Under the pieces are notes generated by a model. It made no database searches and was not told the DNA's origin. It saw nothing but the letters and a program-made list of their open reading frames with translations. Below, one piece after another: positions 34,702 to 44,087 of a stretch of DNA of 64,000 nucleotides. This DNA comes from Rhizobiaceae bacterium (GTDB lineage: Bacteria; Pseudomonadota; Alphaproteobacteria; Rhizobiales; Rhizobiaceae). The translations under genes and the position numbers were made by a program. The first letter of the stretch is position 1. Each line of letters opens with the position of its first letter. The stretch spans positions 69,156 through 133,155 of the forward strand of contig JARGOX010000008.1 of assembly GCA_029233925.1 (NCBI GenBank), written 5' to 3'.

Positions 34702-35496
34702 TCAGGTTTCGCGACGGAAACGTGTGCCGGGCGCAGGTGGCGTTTCCGGCGGGCCGGCAAAACATTGCGCATGGGCCATCCATTGTGTCGCAATGGGTCC
34801 ACGGACTGACAATTGCGTATCCGCCACATGGCGGGTCTGGGTGACGACCTGTGCAAATTCCACGGCCTGTCCTTCAATGTGATCGGCTTGGTCAGGGTTC
34901 CCATAATCCCACACCGCGCCCGATGGGGCGAACAATCTGAGAAAGGGCATTTGTTCGGGGGCTGCCATGCCATGCACCTTGAAGGTCCAGCCGAAGGTAT
35001 TGACGCCGAGAACCACAATATTGCGAATGCGGTCGGTCTCCTGGCGCTTCTTGCCCAGCAGGTCGAAGACCTCATGGCCATGGGCCCAGGTTTCCATCTG
35101 CCGCGCGGTCATGGATGAGCGCACGGACATCTCCGGCCCGACCCATTTGACCCGTTGTTTGGGATCGAGCCGTGCCCACCGCCTGCCCATGTCGCGATAA
35201 AGGCCTTGCCAGACAGCCAGCAATTCAGAGCTGCGTTCTTTCACTGCCGCATTTTCGACCGCGCGCATGCCGGAAACGGCACTGGCCGCTATGGCTGAAC
35301 GCATGGTGTCCTGAAATCCGTCCGGGTCTGTCAATGACTGGTCGGCAGCACGATTCCAGAAGTGCAGGTGGACGAGGACGTCGTTGATGGTCCAGCCCTT
35401 GAATTGCGTCGGCCTGTCCCATGCCTGATCATCAAGATCATGCAGGATTGCTGCCAGCGCTTCGCTTTCCGACAGGAAATCTGTTGCCTGTTCCAT
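34702..35496 (-). CDS. TIGR03084-type DinB/MDMPI-like metal-binding protein
   Basis: A 264-residue protein of the mycothiol-maleylpyruvate-isomerase N-like fold. HLHFWNRA near residue 44 and ETWAHGHEVFDLLG near 136 supply His ligands of the DinB-type metal site, and the C-terminal half carries a steroid-carrier-like region. Homologues often accompany acyl-CoA carboxylase and atu-like genes, as here. GGAGGATTGA lies immediately before the ATG, within the end of the carboxylase gene, so the two are translationally linked. Function unknown. Confidence 0.75.
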   Translation of the reverse strand: MEQATDFLSESEALAAILHDLDDQAWDRPTQFKGWTINDVLVHLHFWNRAADQSLTDPDGFQDTMRSAIAASAVSGMRAVENAAVKERSSELLAVWQGLYRDMGRRWARLDPKQRVKWVGPEMSVRSSMTARQMETWAHGHEVFDLLGKKRQETDRIRNIVVLGVNTFGWTFKVHGMAAPEQMPFLRLFAPSGAVWDYGNPDQADHIEGQAVEFAQVVTQTRHVADTQLSVRGPIATQWMAHAQCFAGPPETPPAPGTRFRRET

Positions 35497-37488
35497 TCAA
35501 TCCTCCGCTTTTTCAGCGTCTTCAATATCGAACATCAGATCGTCGGATCCAGCCTGCTCGCCCGGTTTTACGCCGATCTGTTTCACGATACCGTCCACCG
35601 GTGCGATAATCCGATGCTGCATTTTCATGGCTTCCAGAATCGCCAGAGCATCGCCTTTGGCAACCTCTTGGCCCTCCTTCACAAGAAGTTCGATGACCAG
35701 GCCCGGCATGGGTGCGAGAACCCGTCCGCCTGCGGCAGCGGTTTCCGTCCGGTCGCCCGCCATCATGCGCTGGAAGGTGAAACGGTTTGCGCCAATGGCC
35801 AGCAGGATATCCGCCTTGTCGGAAATGACCGCAACAACATCAATCGTACGATCATTGACACGGGCGCGAAATGTCTGGTCCGTCCGTTCTTCGAGCGTGA
35901 TTGCGAATTGCTCTTTGTCAACGCCTACGGTCCAGACATCACCGTTACAGCCGGCGGTGAGTTCATATTCTGCATGCGCGTCGCGCAGATGAACCGGCGT
36001 GGGTAAAAGCGCCGCACTCGACCAGCCAAGCTGTGTTGGCGAAACATAAGGGGCCCTGCCAAAGGCGGCATTCTGCTCTGCCCGCAAACTCAAGGCGGCG
36101 GCCAGGGCAATCTCCTGGCTGGTGGGCACGGTCGCCGGGACACCGTCTGGATAATTTTTGCCGATAAAGGCTGTGGTGGCCGCACACTGCGTGAAATCCT
36201 CCATTGTCAGAATATCGGCCAGAAAGGCACTGTTTGTTACCGGTCCCAGCAGCACGCTATCGCGGATGGCCATGACCAATCGGTTGCGGGCAATCTCCCG
36301 CGTTTCTCCCCAGGCAATGATCTTGGCGAGCAGTGGGTCGTAGTATGGCGACACATCCAACCCGGTTTTGATGCCGCAATCAATGCGAAGACCCTTACCG
36401 GCTGCCGGTCGCCACAATGCAATACGGCCCGTTCCCGGAAGGAAGTCACGGGCCGGGTCCTCTGCATAAAGTCGTGCTTCAATAGCGTGTCCACGGATGC
36501 GCACATCGTGCTGTGCTAAAGCCAGCGGCTTACCCTGGGCAACCGCAATCTGCATGGCGACAAGATCAAGCCCGGAGACCATTTCGGTCACCGGATGCTC
36601 GACCTGCAGCCTTGTATTCATCTCCAGAAAATAAAACGCACTGGACGTGTCCAGCATGAATTCCACCGTACCGGCACCGCGATAATCCACCGCCATGGCC
36701 GCAGCGACGGCGGCTTTGCCCATGCGCTCGCTCAAATCCGGGTTCATCGCCGGGCAGGGGGCTTCCTCGATGACTTTCTGGTGTCTGCGCTGCACCGAGC
36801 AGTCACGTTCGCCCAGATGGATGCAATGGCCATGATTGTCGGCAAAGATCTGCACTTCGACATGACGGGCCCCTTCCAAGGCCTTTTCGATGATCAATTC
36901 GCCGGAACCAAATGCGTTGAGTGCTTCCGAACGGGCCATCGACAGCGCAGCGGCAAGTTCGCTTTCGCCCTGCGCCAGGCGCATGCCGCGGCCACCGCCA
37001 CCAGCCGCTGCCTTGACTATCACTGGAAAGCCGAGTTCATCAGAGGCTCTGATCACGGCGGCGTCGTCAAGATCACCGACTTCAAAGCCTGGCACACAGG
37101 GCACGCCGGCAGCGCTCATCAGCCGTTTGGCCTCGGCCTTGTTGCCCATCCGCCGGATGGCGCTGGCGGGCGGGCCGATAAAGATCAGCCCGGCCCCTTC
37201 TACAGCTTCGGCAAACAGCTCATTTTCCGACAGGAAACCGTAGCCGGGATGAATGGCGGCAGCGCCTCTTGCCTCTGCCGCATCAAGCACCCGCTCAATG
37301 TTCAGATAGCTCTCAGTGGCCGGTCCCGGGCCGATCAACACGGCCTCATCAGCAAGCGCCACATGTGGTGCTTTGGCATCGGCCTCGGAATAGACCGCTA
37401 TGGTCCGCAGGCCCAGGTCGTGGGCGGTCCGGATGATCCGGCAGGCAATTTCACCGCGATTGGCGACAAGAATCGAGTCAAAAGCCAC
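35497..37488 (-). CDS. atuF: Biotin-dependent acyl-CoA carboxylase alpha subunit (geranyl-/methylcrotonyl-CoA type)
   Basis: A 663-residue biotin carboxylase plus biotin carrier protein. N-terminal ILVANRGEIACRIIRTA, ATP-grasp motifs (KAAAGGGGRGMRLA, LGERDCSVQRRHQKVIEEAP read as ERDCSVQRRHQK, FLEMNTRLQVEHPVTE) and the C-terminal biotinyl motif EAMKM with Lys622. The GTG start is chosen because GGAGG and AGGACA precede it; a TTG seven codons earlier would overlap the upstream gene. The substrate assignment (geranyl-CoA) rests on the neighbouring atuA-like gene. Alternatives are methylcrotonyl-CoA or another branched enoyl-CoA. Confidence 0.85.
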   Translation of the reverse strand: MAFDSILVANRGEIACRIIRTAHDLGLRTIAVYSEADAKAPHVALADEAVLIGPGPATESYLNIERVLDAAEARGAAAIHPGYGFLSENELFAEAVEGAGLIFIGPPASAIRRMGNKAEAKRLMSAAGVPCVPGFEVGDLDDAAVIRASDELGFPVIVKAAAGGGGRGMRLAQGESELAAALSMARSEALNAFGSGELIIEKALEGARHVEVQIFADNHGHCIHLGERDCSVQRRHQKVIEEAPCPAMNPDLSERMGKAAVAAAMAVDYRGAGTVEFMLDTSSAFYFLEMNTRLQVEHPVTEMVSGLDLVAMQIAVAQGKPLALAQHDVRIRGHAIEARLYAEDPARDFLPGTGRIALWRPAAGKGLRIDCGIKTGLDVSPYYDPLLAKIIAWGETREIARNRLVMAIRDSVLLGPVTNSAFLADILTMEDFTQCAATTAFIGKNYPDGVPATVPTSQEIALAAALSLRAEQNAAFGRAPYVSPTQLGWSSAALLPTPVHLRDAHAEYELTAGCNGDVWTVGVDKEQFAITLEERTDQTFRARVNDRTIDVVAVISDKADILLAIGANRFTFQRMMAGDRTETAAAGGRVLAPMPGLVIELLVKEGQEVAKGDALAILEAMKMQHRIIAPVDGIVKQIGVKPGEQAGSDDLMFDIEDAEKAED

Positions 37489-37493
37489 TGTCC

Positions 37494-38300
37494 TCAGTCC
37501 TCCGCCCAATTGGGTTTGCGTTTTTCAAAAAAACTGGCAATGCCTTCGCGTCCCTCGTCCGACATCATGGTTTCGGCAAAGGTCTCGGCTGCCATCTGTT
37601 TCTGCTCTTCGCGTGTCAGATTGGGAAGCGCCAGAATCAGGTTCTTGGTGGCTGCCACAGCGCCGGGTGCGCAGCGCATCACCTGTGCCTTGACGCGGTC
37701 AATTTCCACATCCATGGAATCCGGTCCCTCTGCCAGAATGTCGACAAGCCCGGATTCAACCGCTTCGTGCCCCTTCATGGTGGAGGCAAGCAACATCACC
37801 CGGCGTCCCTTCCTGGGTCCCATTCGCTGCAGCACAAAGGCGGAAATCTGCGCCGGTGTCAGCCCGATCATCGTTTCGCTCAGGCAGAACCGCGCTTCGA
37901 CATCGGCAATGACCATATCGCCGACGCAGGCAAGCCCGAAACCACCGGCCATGGCCGCCCCTTCGATGGCCATGATCGTCACCTGTGGCAAGGCATTGAT
38001 CACATCGAACAAGGCTGCACCCGAAAGGCTGAGTTTGACAACATCCTCGCGGGTGGCGCTGCCGTGAAAAGCCGTCCTGAATGCTTTCAGATCACCGCCG
38101 GCGCAGAAGATGCCGCCCTGGCCGCGAAAGGTGACGCCGCGGATGTCGCGGCGATTGTGGATGGCCTTGCACACGGCAAAGAGATCATTGACCCGTTCGT
38201 TGGTCAGCGGGTTGCGGATTTCCGGCTGATTGAACCAGATTGTCAGCCAGCCGTCCTCAAGTTCGAGGTCGAGGGCGCCGGTCTCGGGAAGCCTGCTCAT
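37494..38300 (-). CDS. atuE: Enoyl-CoA hydratase/isomerase (AtuE/LiuC-like)
   Basis: A 268-residue crotonase. The oxyanion-hole segments are FRGQGGIFCAGGDLKAF near residue 55 and IEGAAMAGGFGLACVGDM near 102, with FCLSETMIGLTPAQISAFVL carrying the usual acidic catalytic position. In the atu pathway this step hydrates isohexenylglutaconyl-CoA. GGAG precedes two adjacent ATGs (38303 and 38300); the second has better spacing. It lies between the carboxylase subunit genes, as in atu and liu operons. Confidence 0.82.
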   Translation of the reverse strand: MSRLPETGALDLELEDGWLTIWFNQPEIRNPLTNERVNDLFAVCKAIHNRRDIRGVTFRGQGGIFCAGGDLKAFRTAFHGSATREDVVKLSLSGAALFDVINALPQVTIMAIEGAAMAGGFGLACVGDMVIADVEARFCLSETMIGLTPAQISAFVLQRMGPRKGRRVMLLASTMKGHEAVESGLVDILAEGPDSMDVEIDRVKAQVMRCAPGAVAATKNLILALPNLTREEQKQMAAETFAETMMSDEGREGIASFFEKRKPNWAED

Positions 38301-38310
38301 CATTGCACTC

Positions 38311-39930
38311 CTACATCCGTGCCACGCCAAAGGAATTGGGCTGCAATTTTCTGTTTTTCGATTCAAGGCATGTCTCAAGGCAGAACCCCAGTATGCGGCG
38401 CGTATCCCTCGGGTCGATGACCCCATGGTCAAGGCAGCGCCCGGAGGTGTAGAACGCATCGGACTGCTGGTCGAAATGCGCCGCGATCATCTTGTGCTGC
38501 TGCGCCAGCAGCTTTTCGTCGACCGCCAGACCCTTGCGCTTTGCACCGGACCTTGCAACCATCGTCATGGTGCCTGCTGCCTGTTCGCCACCCATCACGC
38601 CGGTGGTTGCATTGGGCCAGGCGAAAATGAAATCCGGCTCGAAAGCAAGCCCGGCCATGCCGTAATTGCCCGCCCCGAAACTGGCGCCGATATAGAGCGT
38701 GATGCGCGGCACCCGCATATTGGCAACCGCCTGTATCATCTTCGAGCCGTGCTTGATCATGCCGGCCTGCTCATATTCGGTGCCCACCATGTAGCCGGTC
38801 GTATTGTTGAGGAAAATGACCGGCAGGTCCGACTGATCACACAATTGCAAAAACTGTGCAGCCTTTGTCGCACCGGCTGGATCGATCGGGCCATTGTTGC
38901 CGATCAGGCCGCAATGAATGCCGTTGATCGCCGCCTGGATACAGACCGTTGCCGCTCCGTAACGCGGCTTGAACTCGGCAAAATCCGATCCGTCGACAAT
39001 CCGTGCCACCACCTCGCGCACATCATAGGGAATGCGGTAGTCGATGGGCACCACGCCAGCCAATTCGTCCGCGTCGTGCTGCGGCTCGTCGAAAACACGT
39101 TTGGACAGCGGCCTGAGCCTGCTGTTCCAGTCAATGCGGCCCACCACATCGCGGGCCAGCGCCACGCCATGGGCATCGTCCTCGGCCAGATATTCGACCA
39201 GCCCGGATTTGGATGCATGCATTTCCGAGCCGCCCAGTTCGCGGTCATCGGCCTTTTCGCCGGTGGCGGCAGCCACAAGTGCGGCGCCGGCGAGCGCCGC
39301 CATGCCGTTTTTCTTGACCCCGATCACATAGTCCGAGAGGCCCGGCATATAGGCCCCGCCCGCTGTTGACGGGCCATGCAGCACGGAGATGGTGGGGATG
39401 CCAGCCGCGCTGAGTGTCGCCAGGTTGCGAAAGATCGCCCCGGCCCGGGCCCAGCCTTCGACCTGATATTCCACCAGATTGGCCCCGGCGCTCTCGACCA
39501 GGTGAATCAGTGGCAATTTGTGGCGCCGCGCCATGTCCTGGATGTTCATCACAGCAGCGAGGCTCATCTTGCCCATGGCCCCGGCCTTGATGCCGCTGTC
39601 ATCCACCCAGATCATGCAGCGCGCACCGGCGACAAAGCCGATCCCGACGATCAGCGATGAACCGGGAATGGTTTTTTGCGGATCCTTACTGTCGACGAGA
39701 TAGCCGGCAAGTGTATGCAATTGCACGAAAGGCATGCCCGGATCCAGCAGCCGTGCCAGCCGTTCGCGCGGCGTGATCTGTCCGCGCTCCTCGAAACGCG
39801 CGCGCCGCTGCTCCGAATGGGAAACGGCGCGCGCTTCCAGTTCCCGCAGGCGGGCAATCAGGTCTAACATGTCTGTACGGTTCCGGGCAAAACCATCAGA
39901 GCCGGTCTGTATCTGGCTGACAAAGCCCAT
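38311..39930 (-). CDS. atuC: Acyl-CoA carboxylase carboxyltransferase beta subunit (geranyl-CoA type)
   Basis: A 539-residue carboxyltransferase with N- and C-terminal crotonase-like halves. LIHLVESAGANL and GPSTAGGAYMPGLSDY form the acyl-CoA site; LNNTTGYMVGTEYEQAGMIKHG (given in part as NNTTGYMVG) and YIGASFGAGNYGMAG form the biotin site. It pairs with the alpha subunit encoded two genes downstream. The ATG overlaps the upstream stop by one base (TGATG), with AGGGAA before it. Confidence 0.88.
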   Translation of the reverse strand: MGFVSQIQTGSDGFARNRTDMLDLIARLRELEARAVSHSEQRRARFEERGQITPRERLARLLDPGMPFVQLHTLAGYLVDSKDPQKTIPGSSLIVGIGFVAGARCMIWVDDSGIKAGAMGKMSLAAVMNIQDMARRHKLPLIHLVESAGANLVEYQVEGWARAGAIFRNLATLSAAGIPTISVLHGPSTAGGAYMPGLSDYVIGVKKNGMAALAGAALVAAATGEKADDRELGGSEMHASKSGLVEYLAEDDAHGVALARDVVGRIDWNSRLRPLSKRVFDEPQHDADELAGVVPIDYRIPYDVREVVARIVDGSDFAEFKPRYGAATVCIQAAINGIHCGLIGNNGPIDPAGATKAAQFLQLCDQSDLPVIFLNNTTGYMVGTEYEQAGMIKHGSKMIQAVANMRVPRITLYIGASFGAGNYGMAGLAFEPDFIFAWPNATTGVMGGEQAAGTMTMVARSGAKRKGLAVDEKLLAQQHKMIAAHFDQQSDAFYTSGRCLDHGVIDPRDTRRILGFCLETCLESKNRKLQPNSFGVARM

Positions 39931-41717
39931 CAGCAATTCCCTTTCCTGTCGTTCGAAAGCAGCGTCTCCGGCAATTCCACCGGCAGCGACAGCAATGTCT
40001 GCGCAAAAGCCTTGCCCTGTGCATCATTGAGCAGGCTCATGACACCGCCACCACCGAGCACTGCATGTAGCACGATATTCATGCCATGAATTCCCGGAAG
40101 ATAGAACCGGTCAATGGGCCCTTTGAAGTTCGGCGCAAAGGCCAAAGCGATGGCCTCCACACCCAATGAACGCCAGATCCAGGGCAGATAGGCCGGATCG
40201 CGCGCAATGACACCAATATTGGCATCATTGCCCTTGTCGCCCGAGCGCGCCCAGGCAAGATCCTCCAGATCACGGATGGCAAGTGACTGACCGGCAACAA
40301 TGGCCTCCGGCAGGAAGGGTGGTTCAGCGGCGTGGTCTTCAACAAGGGCTGTTGGAGCCGCGTCGTAGCCAATATCCATACCGTTCAGGCTGACCGCGAC
40401 AGGCACGTCATTGGCATCGATGAGCATTGAAAAAAGCCGCACGACGGGAGAAGGTCGTGCCCGTCCGCCACCGGTGAAAAAATGCAGGCCCGGCGGTGTT
40501 GCCAGCGCCGTGCCAACCAGTTCCTTCAGGAACAGGCCGACAGCCCGGGCATCACGATGGCGCACCGCCGCCTTCATCGAAATCTCCTCGTGACGTGCAC
40601 CCGCCGAAATGCCGCCGAAAAACTCGATGCAGACGTCGTCGAAATCCGCTGCGCCCGTGGCAGCCAACATCCTGCGCGACCGCTCCAGTCCGGCGTCAGC
40701 AAAGGCCTGCGCCTTGCCACGCGCGTCACGCCCATTGAATTGGAAGACAAGCCCTGCGCGAAAACCGTCCATGAAGGTCACGGATACTTTCAATCTGCCC
40801 GATGGCGGGCGACCACGGGTGCCGCTGATCTGTACACTCGATTCAGTCAGTTGACTGACAGAAGTATGAGAGAAGTCGGCGATCACATCAGGCAGATGGT
40901 AGGATTGCGGGTCGCCAATCTCGTAAAGCATTTGTTCGCCCACGGATGCAGGAGAGACAATGCCGGATGTGCCAGGTGGCTTGGTGATGATGATGCTGCC
41001 ATCAGGATCAACCATGGCAACGGGATAGCCGATCTCGGCAAGGTTGCCGACCTTTTCCCAGTCAGTAAAATTGCCGCCGGTCGATTGCGGGCCGCACTCC
41101 AGCAGGTGTCCGGCGAGCGATCCCGCCGCCAGCAGGCCAAAATCCCTGTGGGTCCAGCCGAAATGATGGATTGCGGCCGCCAGCGCCAGGGCGCTGTCGG
41201 CGCAACGGCCTGTGATGACGATATCGGCGCCTACGTCAAGCGCCGCCGCGATGGGAAATGCCCCGAGATAGGCATTGATGGAGGCAATCATGTTCGGCTG
41301 CGGAAAGGGTGAGCCGTCAAACATCTCTTTGCAATGGGCAAAATCCGCAGCCTGGTCGATCAAATCATCACCTGTGACCACAGCGACCTTGAGGTCCAGT
41401 CCTGCCTTTTCGATCACCTTGCAAAGCGCATCCGCACAGGCTCCCGGATTGACGCCGCCCGCATTGGACAACACCCGCACACCCTTTGCAGCGATTGCGG
41501 CAAGATTGCCGGCCATGGCATCGGTGACAAAATCAACCGCATAGCCGAGAGATGGATCCTTCATGCGGGCCCGCGCCATGATCGACATGGTGATTTCGGC
41601 GAGGTAATCATAGACGAGAAAATCGAGGCCTTCAAAGGTCAGCAATTGCCCGGTCGCATGCGGCGCTTCGCCCCAGAAACCGCTTGCGCCACCGATAATC
41701 AACCGATCCTGAGCCAA
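39930..41717 (-). CDS. atuA: AtuA-like acyclic terpene utilisation protein (DUF1446)
   Basis: About 595 residues. The N-terminal DUF1446 domain (LIIGGASGFWGEAPHATGQL, GVRVLSNAGGVNPGACADAL, VVTGDDLI) spans most of the protein and a C-terminal AtuA-like ferredoxin-fold domain follows (AWARSGDKGNDANIGVIAR near residue 510). AtuA is required for citronellol and geranylate use in Pseudomonas but its chemistry is unresolved. I prefer a TTG start (GGGAG 7 bp upstream) over the ATG at 41759, because the latter lacks a ribosome site and lies inside an operator-like palindrome. Confidence 0.82.
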   Translation of the reverse strand: MAQDRLIIGGASGFWGEAPHATGQLLTFEGLDFLVYDYLAEITMSIMARARMKDPSLGYAVDFVTDAMAGNLAAIAAKGVRVLSNAGGVNPGACADALCKVIEKAGLDLKVAVVTGDDLIDQAADFAHCKEMFDGSPFPQPNMIASINAYLGAFPIAAALDVGADIVITGRCADSALALAAAIHHFGWTHRDFGLLAAGSLAGHLLECGPQSTGGNFTDWEKVGNLAEIGYPVAMVDPDGSIIITKPPGTSGIVSPASVGEQMLYEIGDPQSYHLPDVIADFSHTSVSQLTESSVQISGTRGRPPSGRLKVSVTFMDGFRAGLVFQFNGRDARGKAQAFADAGLERSRRMLAATGAADFDDVCIEFFGGISAGARHEEISMKAAVRHRDARAVGLFLKELVGTALATPPGLHFFTGGGRARPSPVVRLFSMLIDANDVPVAVSLNGMDIGYDAAPTALVEDHAAEPPFLPEAIVAGQSLAIRDLEDLAWARSGDKGNDANIGVIARDPAYLPWIWRSLGVEAIALAFAPNFKGPIDRFYLPGIHGMNIVLHAVLGGGGVMSLLNDAQGKAFAQTLLSLPVELPETLLSNDRKGNC

Positions 41718-41745
41718 TATTTTCTCCCGCACCAGAACGGTAAAT

Positions 41746-41765
41746 AACAGACCGAACATTCTGTT
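41746..41765. promoter_or_regulatory. Palindromic TetR-type operator between atuA-like and TetR genes
   Basis: AACAGACCGAACATTCTGTT has perfect 6-bp outer arms (AACAGA and TCTGTT) plus G/C symmetry inside. It sits 29 bp upstream of the TTG start of the atuA-like gene and 61 bp upstream of the divergent TetR gene, the expected place for autoregulation and operon repression. Confidence 0.55.
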
Positions 41766-41825
41766 TCTAATGTCTTGTCAGATCGACTGTCAAGGCGATA
41801 TAGAGAGGCGGGACAGGGGATAGTG

Positions 41826-42491
41826 ATGGACGCTGCAGCAATGGCCGGGAACGAACAGATGGAAAATCCGCCGCCGCCGTCCAAAAAAGACATCAAGGCC
41901 AGGGCGATGAAACGCCGGATCTGCGCCGCCGCGGTCTCCTGTATTGACGAACTGGGCTATGCGGCCACTTCGATCAACCGGATCCAGCAACGCGCCGGGG
42001 TTTCGCGCGGCGCTCTGACCCACCACTTTCCGACCAAACAGGCGCTTGTCGCTGAAACCGCCATGCGTCTGCTGCATGCTGCGTCACGACCGCTGCGCTC
42101 ATTGAACGCCGAGCGGCAAAAGGCCGGCCACATGGCCCAGACGGATCCGGTCTCCGACCTTTTGATGAAATCCTGGACGGACATTGCCAATACGCCCGAA
42201 GGAAGGGCCTTCGTCGAAATCCTAGTCGCCTGCCGTACCGACCGAGATCTCTACGATGTCCTCGCCGATGACCTGCACAATTGGGATGCGCAAAACGCCG
42301 CTTCCATCCGTGAGCACTATCAGGGTTCTGAAGCGGACGAGGACGACGCCGCGTTGCTGTGGAGCATCAACCGGACCTTCATCCGCGGCTTGCTGATCCA
42401 CGAACGCTTCGTTTCCGATCCGGATTATCTGCTGCGCATGATGCAACGCTTCGCAGGCATCATGCAGGGCCATTTGTTGTTGCGGGATTGA
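41826..42491 (+). CDS. TetR-family regulator of the atu-like cluster
   Basis: A 221-residue repressor. The DNA-binding domain is near residues 28-75 (RRICAAAVSCIDELGYAATS, then VSRGALTHHFPTKQALVAE). The start follows GGGGATAGTG. It is divergent from the five-gene carboxylase cluster and corresponds in position to AtuR of Pseudomonas. The ligand is probably an acyl-CoA or terpenoid acid intermediate. The next 150 bp hold no feature I can identify. Confidence 0.88.
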   Translation: MDAAAMAGNEQMENPPPPSKKDIKARAMKRRICAAAVSCIDELGYAATSINRIQQRAGVSRGALTHHFPTKQALVAETAMRLLHAASRPLRSLNAERQKAGHMAQTDPVSDLLMKSWTDIANTPEGRAFVEILVACRTDRDLYDVLADDLHNWDAQNAASIREHYQGSEADEDDAALLWSINRTFIRGLLIHERFVSDPDYLLRMMQRFAGIMQGHLLLRD

Positions 42492-42642
42492 CGGGGTGCG
42501 TAGACTGACATGCCATAAAGCACTTTCAAGAAAGTCGGGAAGAAACAGGTTTCAAGCGAGGCAGTGTGCAATATCGCAAGGGTCAAAGAGGCCCTCGATC
42601 ATCAACCCATAAGATTGCCGTTCATCTGCGCGCTCCAAGCAC

Positions 42643-43320
42643 TCATTGCGCCTGTTCAATCAGTTCCGGTCCCTTGTTGGCAACGTTTCCGACGTCTTTT
42701 GACACCGGGTAATAGACCAGCTCCCCGCCGCGGTTTTGCTGCAGTAGGTCAAGCGCTTCCGCCTTGCCGGTTTCCGCATCGAGCCAGGCTGCCAGAACCT
42801 CCCCTTTGAAAATCACCGGCATGCGATTGTGGATATCGGCAATGCCTTCATCCGCTGCCAGCGTGATGATTGCGAATGTCCTGGTGTCCAGGATCTTGTT
42901 GGTGGACATGATGCCGGCAAAGGCGAAGGGCTCGAAAACGGGGGCATCGCCGGGCAGGTGGATCAGATAGGGTTGCTTGACCTTGTTTTCCGTACGCCAT
43001 TCATAATAGCCGGTGGCCGGTATCAGGCATCGACCATGTTCAAAGGCGGTGCGAAAGAATGGCTTGTCTGCAACCGTCTCGCCCCTGGCATTGATCATGG
43101 CGCGCACTTTGCTGTCTTTGGCCCAATGGGGAATCAAACCCCATCGCACCGGCTCCACGATGATTTCGCCCTCATGGCTGGTGATGATCTCAAGTTCGCT
43201 GGTGGGCGCCGTGTTGTAATTGGGCTGTGGTCCGTTGCGGCCATCGACCTCCGGCGGCAGGATACTCAGGTATCGGCGATACTGTGCCCACGTCCCGGTG
43301 GTAATAAATCGGCCGCACAT
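42643..43320 (-). CDS. SRAP/HMCES-family abasic-site shielding protein
   Basis: A 225-residue YedK-like protein that forms a thiazolidine crosslink with abasic sites in single-stranded DNA. The start MCGRF exposes catalytic Cys2 after Met removal, which fixes this ATG. Other active-site residues visible are Asn and Arg of MINARGET, Glu of TGYYEW and His of IADIHNRMPVI. RWGLIPHWAKD is the family signature. Single gene, not in an operon. Confidence 0.95.
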   Translation of the reverse strand: MCGRFITTGTWAQYRRYLSILPPEVDGRNGPQPNYNTAPTSELEIITSHEGEIIVEPVRWGLIPHWAKDSKVRAMINARGETVADKPFFRTAFEHGRCLIPATGYYEWRTENKVKQPYLIHLPGDAPVFEPFAFAGIMSTNKILDTRTFAIITLAADEGIADIHNRMPVIFKGEVLAAWLDAETGKAEALDLLQQNRGGELVYYPVSKDVGNVANKGPELIEQAQ

Positions 43321-43433
43321 CCTGTGATCCCTTGCGCCAGACAGTCCTTGCACTATTGATCGGGCCGTGCGGCGAATCAACATCAAAACGAGGGCCGTTT
43401 ATCGATTCCAATCTCAATGATCCCCTGAGGGAA

Positions 43434-43604
43434 TTGAGCTACAAGGTTGAAGTCTGGAGCGCCGACGACAGGCGTCTGGAAAAGACCCTGGCAATTATCG
43501 GAACAATAACGCTGGCGCGACGATTCATTTTCGCAATCCAGTCGGACTATGCGGGCAAGAGGCTGATCATCAGACAGGGGATCAGGCAGGTCTGGCCCGC
43601 ATAG
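43434..43604 (+). CDS. Small conserved-looking hypothetical protein
   Basis: A 56-residue protein read from TTG (SYKVEVWSADDRRLEKTLAI at the N-terminus, ending KRLIIRQGIRQVWPA). Similar small proteins with a VEVW start and a RQ-rich end are, to my recollection, common in rhizobia. GAGGG lies just 2 bp before the TTG, so the start is uncertain; the open frame extends left to 43332. Convergent with the MAPEG gene. Function unknown. Confidence 0.45.
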   Translation: MSYKVEVWSADDRRLEKTLAIIGTITLARRFIFAIQSDYAGKRLIIRQGIRQVWPA

Positions 43605-43622
43605 CCGCCGGCGGTGGGCGGA

Positions 43623-44087
43623 TTACAGAACAGCGGCGACCAGAGCGTAGGCCGCCATGATGATGACAATGATCGAGCCGATCGAGAAGAAAGTCGCACG
43701 CACTTCATGGCGTTGCCGGGTCGCATAGGCGATCGTGTGTGCAAGGCGGGCAGCGACAAAGGCATACATCAGGATATTCGCCAGCAGCAGGGATGGTCCG
43801 GCCGCCACAAAGATCAGGCCGGCCGCGAGGAAAGCCGGGATGTTTTCCAGATCGTTGCGCTGCATGCGCCGCGACCGTTCGACATGCTCATTGGGCTCAA
43901 GCTGCTCGGGCCGCGGATTGCGGTTTGTCGGTCCGGGCTGGAGATCCTCGGGGTTCAACAACCCGGCATCGCTTCCGATCATTCTGGAGACCGTTATCCA
44001 TCCCTGCCCCATCAGCTTCAGGATCATGATCGCCGCAGCGATGACATAGGTGACGAAAACCGGGTTTTCCATGCTCAGAAGGGTCAT
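43623..44087 (-). CDS. MAPEG-family membrane protein
   Basis: A 154-residue protein with four hydrophobic segments, matching the eicosanoid/glutathione-metabolism (MAPEG) fold. RSRRMQRNDLENIPAFLAAG near residue 73 is the family signature in the loop after segment 1, and FVAARLAHTIAYA follows. The loop between segments 1 and 2 is long and Pro-rich (GPTNRNPRPEQLEPNEH). Members use glutathione, but substrate is unknown. GGGAG lies 10 bp before the ATG. Confidence 0.88.
   Translation of the reverse strand: MTLLSMENPVFVTYVIAAAIMILKLMGQGWITVSRMIGSDAGLLNPEDLQPGPTNRNPRPEQLEPNEHVERSRRMQRNDLENIPAFLAAGLIFVAAGPSLLLANILMYAFVAARLAHTIAYATRQRHEVRATFFSIGSIIVIIMAAYALVAAVL

Noticed and set aside
36595-38067. 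490-residue open frame on the plus strand
   Set aside because: It runs antisense across the carboxylase alpha and enoyl-CoA hydratase genes, both with clear motifs; typical shadow frame of high-GC coding DNA.
38230-39369. 379-residue open frame on the plus strand
   Set aside because: Antisense to the carboxyltransferase gene, no recognisable protein features.
41718-41759. ATG start of the atuA-like gene at 41759
   Set aside because: No ribosome site and it falls inside an operator-like palindrome; the TTG at 41717 fits better.
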